Shown piece after piece: positions 7,342 to 8,978 of a DNA stretch of 8,978 bases. The stretch comes from JBDTMC01 sp039934475 (GTDB taxonomy: Bacteria; Acidobacteriota; Terriglobia; Bryobacterales; Bryobacteraceae). Within the stretch, counting starts at the first letter, position 1. Each line of letters begins with the position of its first letter. The notes under the pieces were generated by a model. It worked only from the letters and a program-made list of their open reading frames with translations. It made no database searches and was not told where the DNA came from. The stretch lies in contig JBDTMC010000324.1 of the NCBI GenBank assembly GCA_039934475.1, positions 1 to 8,978 of the forward strand, given 5' to 3'. A program made the translations under genes and the position numbers.

Positions 7342-8436
7342 CAAGAGCCGCCCCGAACCACTGCTTGGACCGCCGGCCCGAAATACGACGCCGCTTAGAA
7401 CACAGCGCCGCAATCCTAGTGTATTCCCGTGCGAGGCATGCGCCACCCAAGCCTCCACTGATTTCTTCACCTTTTTCATGTCGATCCCGCCGGCCTGGTA
7501 TTGCTTAGCCATCCGCCGCAACCGCCGACGCGCTCGCGTGACTGATCCCGGCAGCAGGCGGCGATCTTTCGCAAAAACCCGGAAACCGAGGAACGGAACG
7601 CCTTCAATTACTGGATATATGCGGCTCTTGCGGTCGTGTAATACCAACCGTAGACCTTCCAAACGATGCCGGGCTGCCTCCTTCCAGAGGCCGAGCACGG
7701 CTTTGTCGTTGGAGAACACCAGAAAATCGTCCACGTACCGGATGTAACCGGGTGCCCCCAATTCATCGCGGAAGAAATGGTCGAGCGGGTCCAGATAGAC
7801 ATTCGCCCAGAACTGGCTGGTCAGGTTGCCGATGGGCAATCCACGCCTCCGCTCGATTGGAGTAAACAGGTTGTCCCCTGGGAAGTAGAATTCCGCGGTG
7901 GGCTGCGGATTGCTGTTCTCCAGGATCAGCCGCGCCAATTCAAGCACTCGCCCGTCACGAAGCTTACGAGCCAGCCGGTCCAATAGAATTTGATGGTCGA
8001 TGCTCGGGAAAAACGCCCGGATATCCCCCTGCAGGACGTACGAATAACGGCGCGCGTACTCGGTACAACGGTCCAGTGCGCGGTGCGTTCCCTTACCCAC
8101 TCGATTGGCATAAGAATCGAAGATGAACGACCGTTCAAACAGCGGCGCCATCACTGCACAGAGAGCATGATGAACCACGCGGTCGCGGTAGGGAGCGGCG
8201 CTAATGAACCTTTTGGCCGGCTCGTAAATAGTGAAGGTGCGATACGGGCCGGGGCGGTAACTCCCGTCCAACAGTTCGTCTCGCAGACGGACGAGATTTT
8301 CTGCCAGCTTTTGCTGAAAACGGGCCACGCCATCCGTAAATCGCTTCCCTTTCTTCGCCTCGCAGGCCGCCTGGTACAAATTGTCGAAACTTGCTAAATG
8401 CGCGAACGAAAACGGCGGATCTTCAAGCTGGGACAT
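7330..8436 (-). CDS. DGR reverse transcriptase
   Basis: A 368-residue reverse transcriptase of the diversity-generating retroelement clade. It copies the TR RNA into cDNA with errors at template adenines, and the cDNA then replaces the VR. Motifs in order: RPGPYRTFTIYEPAKRFISA (61-80); GDIRAFFPSID (137-147) with catalytic Asp138; RRGLPIGNLTSQFWANVYLDP (197-217), whose IGNLTSQ is the DGR-type version of the QGxxxSP seen in group II intron and retron enzymes; RYVDDFLVF (233-241) with catalytic Asp236-Asp237; LHDRKS and VPFLGFRVF (about 266-288). All catalytic residues are intact and the length is typical. The ATG at 8436 has AGGAGG about 7 bp upstream and overlaps the end of avd by 14 bp, so the two are coupled. 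The last residues (about 352-368) overlap the TR and are dictated by it. Confidence 0.97.
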   Translation of the reverse strand: MSQLEDPPFSFAHLASFDNLYQAACEAKKGKRFTDGVARFQQKLAENLVRLRDELLDGSYRPGPYRTFTIYEPAKRFISAAPYRDRVVHHALCAVMAPLFERSFIFDSYANRVGKGTHRALDRCTEYARRYSYVLQGDIRAFFPSIDHQILLDRLARKLRDGRVLELARLILENSNPQPTAEFYFPGDNLFTPIERRRGLPIGNLTSQFWANVYLDPLDHFFRDELGAPGYIRYVDDFLVFSNDKAVLGLWKEAARHRLEGLRLVLHDRKSRIYPVIEGVPFLGFRVFAKDRRLLPGSVTRARRRLRRMAKQYQAGGIDMKKVKKSVEAWVAHASHGNTLGLRRCVLSGVVFRAGGPSSGSGRLLEQQ

Positions 8437-8776
8437 GCTTGCCCTCCTGCTGCCGGATCCACCCTCCCACCAGAGACCCGATCTGATTCAGCGACCTGGT
8501 AGCGAACTCCAACTGGGCGACACTAAGAAACCTCATCTCCGTGGAGATCTGCAATAGGTGGCGAAGCTTCTCCAATTCCACGTTCGCCGCCCGCAGGTTC
8601 TTCAACTTGTCTTTCTGGTAATAGGCTTCAATCAAGTTCTCCAGAAGATCGAGTTGAATTCCCACCAGCCGGTCACCAAACAGAAATTTGTAGTTGCGTG
8701 GGAACTTCTCGATCTTTGGCAGAAACCACTTGATGAAGTCGTCAGTGTGGGTGAGCACATTCTCTTTGGCAGCCAT
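8423..8776 (-). CDS. avd: DGR accessory variability determinant (Avd), four-helix-bundle protein
   Basis: A 117-residue basic helical protein of the Avd / 23S rRNA-intervening-sequence-like family. In known DGRs it forms a pentamer that binds the RT and the TR RNA and is needed for mutagenic homing. Family landmarks are visible: FIKWFLPKIEKFPRNYKFLFGDRL (the Phe-Pro-Arg...Phe...Gly-Asp-Arg block, about residues 14-37), a helix LLENLIEAYYQKDKLKNLRAA, then LEKLRHLLQISTEMRFLS, and the closing SLNQIGSLVGGWIRQ. The open frame extends upstream to 8866, but the family pattern begins near the ATG at 8776, and the added 30 residues would span a hairpin with no family likeness, so I choose 8776. The ribosome binding site there is poor. 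The stop overlaps the RT start by 14 bp. It sits between the target gene and the RT, as in many DGRs. Confidence 0.92.
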   Translation of the reverse strand: MAAKENVLTHTDDFIKWFLPKIEKFPRNYKFLFGDRLVGIQLDLLENLIEAYYQKDKLKNLRAANVELEKLRHLLQISTEMRFLSVAQLEFATRSLNQIGSLVGGWIRQQEGKHVPA

Positions 8777-8896
8777 CCTGACATTGTGCCCCAATTTTTT
8801 CCCGCAGGGCTCCGCCCTGCACCCGATTCCCCGCTCCCCGCGACCAACGGCGCAGTCACAGGACAAAGTGTAAAAGGCAACAGAGAAGAGGGTAAA
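8777..8896 (-). other. Spacer between target gene and avd, with a hairpin
   Basis: 120 bp separate the stop of the diversified gene from the avd start. The only strong structure is the inverted repeat at 8804-8820. I see no confident promoter. Directly downstream of the VR (8870-8896) I could not find the short stem-loop that promotes homing in some phage DGRs. Confidence 0.4.
8804..8820. repeat. Perfect inverted repeat, 7-bp stem with 3-nt loop
   Basis: On the minus strand GCAGGGC-GGA-GCCCTGC, a strong GC hairpin. The minus strand has GGGAAAAAA after it rather than a T run, so it is not a standard intrinsic terminator for the target gene. On the plus strand the T run precedes it. It could be a REP-like element, an mRNA stabiliser between target and avd, or a regulatory leader hairpin of avd. 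Confidence 0.7.
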
Positions 8897-8978
8897 CTAA
8901 GTCCTGGCGCAACGAAACCCTAAGTCGAAGTCACGGTCGCGAGGGTTGCTGCCGAGGTTGCGATACGCACAGGCGGCG
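8897..8978 (-). CDS. C-terminal end of the DGR-diversified target protein (C-type-lectin / FGE-sulfatase-like), partial
   Basis: Only the last 27 codons and the TAG stop are inside the window; the rest continues past 8978. The visible end reads AACAYRN, LGSN, PRDRD, FDLGFRCART. This is the typical closing block of formylglycine-generating-enzyme/sulfatase-modifying-factor-like domains with a C-type-lectin fold (pattern RxAYRN...P...R...xxGFRxxR), the commonest target fold of bacterial DGRs. In such proteins the variable residues lie on the ligand-binding face and vary binding specificity. Compared with the TR, Asn has become Leu, Gly, Ser, Asp, Asp, Phe and Asp, Ile has become Leu and Lys has become Arg, while Cys, Tyr, Pro, Arg, Gly and Phe framework residues are unchanged. 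Signal peptide, anchor and ligand cannot be judged here. Confidence 0.85.
   Translation of the reverse strand, partial: AACAYRNLGSNPRDRDFDLGFRCART
8902..8978 (-). repeat. DGR variable repeat (VR), 5' end cut by the window edge
   Basis: Aligned to TR 7247-7323 with a constant offset of 1655 and no gaps. In minus-strand terms, 7 differences are A to G, 4 A to T and 1 A to C; no C, G or T of the TR differs. It occupies the very 3' end of the target gene and ends 2 bp before the stop codon. The unchanged GGGTTTCGTTGCGCC near its 3' end (8907-8921 on plus) is in the place of the IMH (initiation of mutagenic homing) sequence. Confidence 0.95.

Noticed and set aside
6951..7361. 136-residue minus-strand frame beginning RGGSWNNN
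   Set aside because: Its first third is the DGR template repeat, which is open because it copies the target gene, and its end is the DUF2442-like fragment. The join between them has no domain logic, so it is not one gene.
7330..8436. Group II intron or retron reverse transcriptase
   Set aside because: No maturase or HNH domain and no intron RNA ends; the IGNLTSQ motif, the adjacent Avd and the TR/VR pair fit a DGR instead.
8777..8866. 30-residue N-terminal extension of Avd
   Set aside because: It crosses the 8804-8820 hairpin and is Cys/Gly-rich with no family likeness; Avd proteins start close to the ATG at 8776.
7247..8978. CRISPR-like repeats
   Set aside because: Only two copies, about 1.65 kb apart and unequal at adenines; there is no repeat-spacer array.

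Overview
The window looks like the chromosome of a GC-rich soil-type bacterium, most likely an acidobacterium of the Solibacter/Bryobacter kind. A planctomycete or verrucomicrobium is the main alternative. The pointers are a cytochrome-containing DUF1549/DUF1553 protein in an operon with a Tat-exported DUF1501 protein, TAAAAT/TATAAT-type -10 elements next to G-rich leaders, and the codon use. The lineage is an inference; no rRNA or other marker gene is present.

Layout. Positions 1-49 hold the start of an apparent exported protein that leaves the window on the left. Positions 50-302 have no supportable gene. Positions 303-1771 carry acetyltransferases: a single-domain GNAT protein (+) converges with a fused double-GNAT protein (-), and their 3' ends overlap by 55 bp. 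Positions 1853-2302 (+) encode a DUF1493 acyl-carrier-like protein with two membrane segments inserted. Its stop codon abuts the stop of a two-gene minus-strand operon (2303-6884) encoding a large secreted c-type-cytochrome/LamG/DUF1553 protein and a DUF1501 protein, probably acting together outside the cytoplasmic membrane. A broken DUF2442-like fragment and about 180 bp of GC-rich non-coding DNA follow (6905-7246).

The main discovery is at the right end: a diversity-generating retroelement (DGR), all on the minus strand, in the order target gene with variable repeat (VR, 8897-8978, cut by the window edge), accessory protein avd (8423-8776), reverse transcriptase (7330-8436), template repeat (TR, from 7247, running into the 3' end of the RT gene). 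Aligned without gaps over 77 bp, TR and VR differ at 12 positions. All 12 are adenines in the TR read on the coding strand, and none of the 53 non-adenine positions differs. The TR is built of AAC (Asn) codons, which the VR has changed to Leu, Gly, Ser, Asp and Phe. This is the hallmark of adenine-directed mutagenic retrohoming. The target ends in a C-type-lectin/formylglycine-generating-enzyme-like C terminus, a common fold for DGR-diversified binding proteins. The RT has the DGR-type IGNLTSQ motif and an intact YVDD active site, so the element looks functional.
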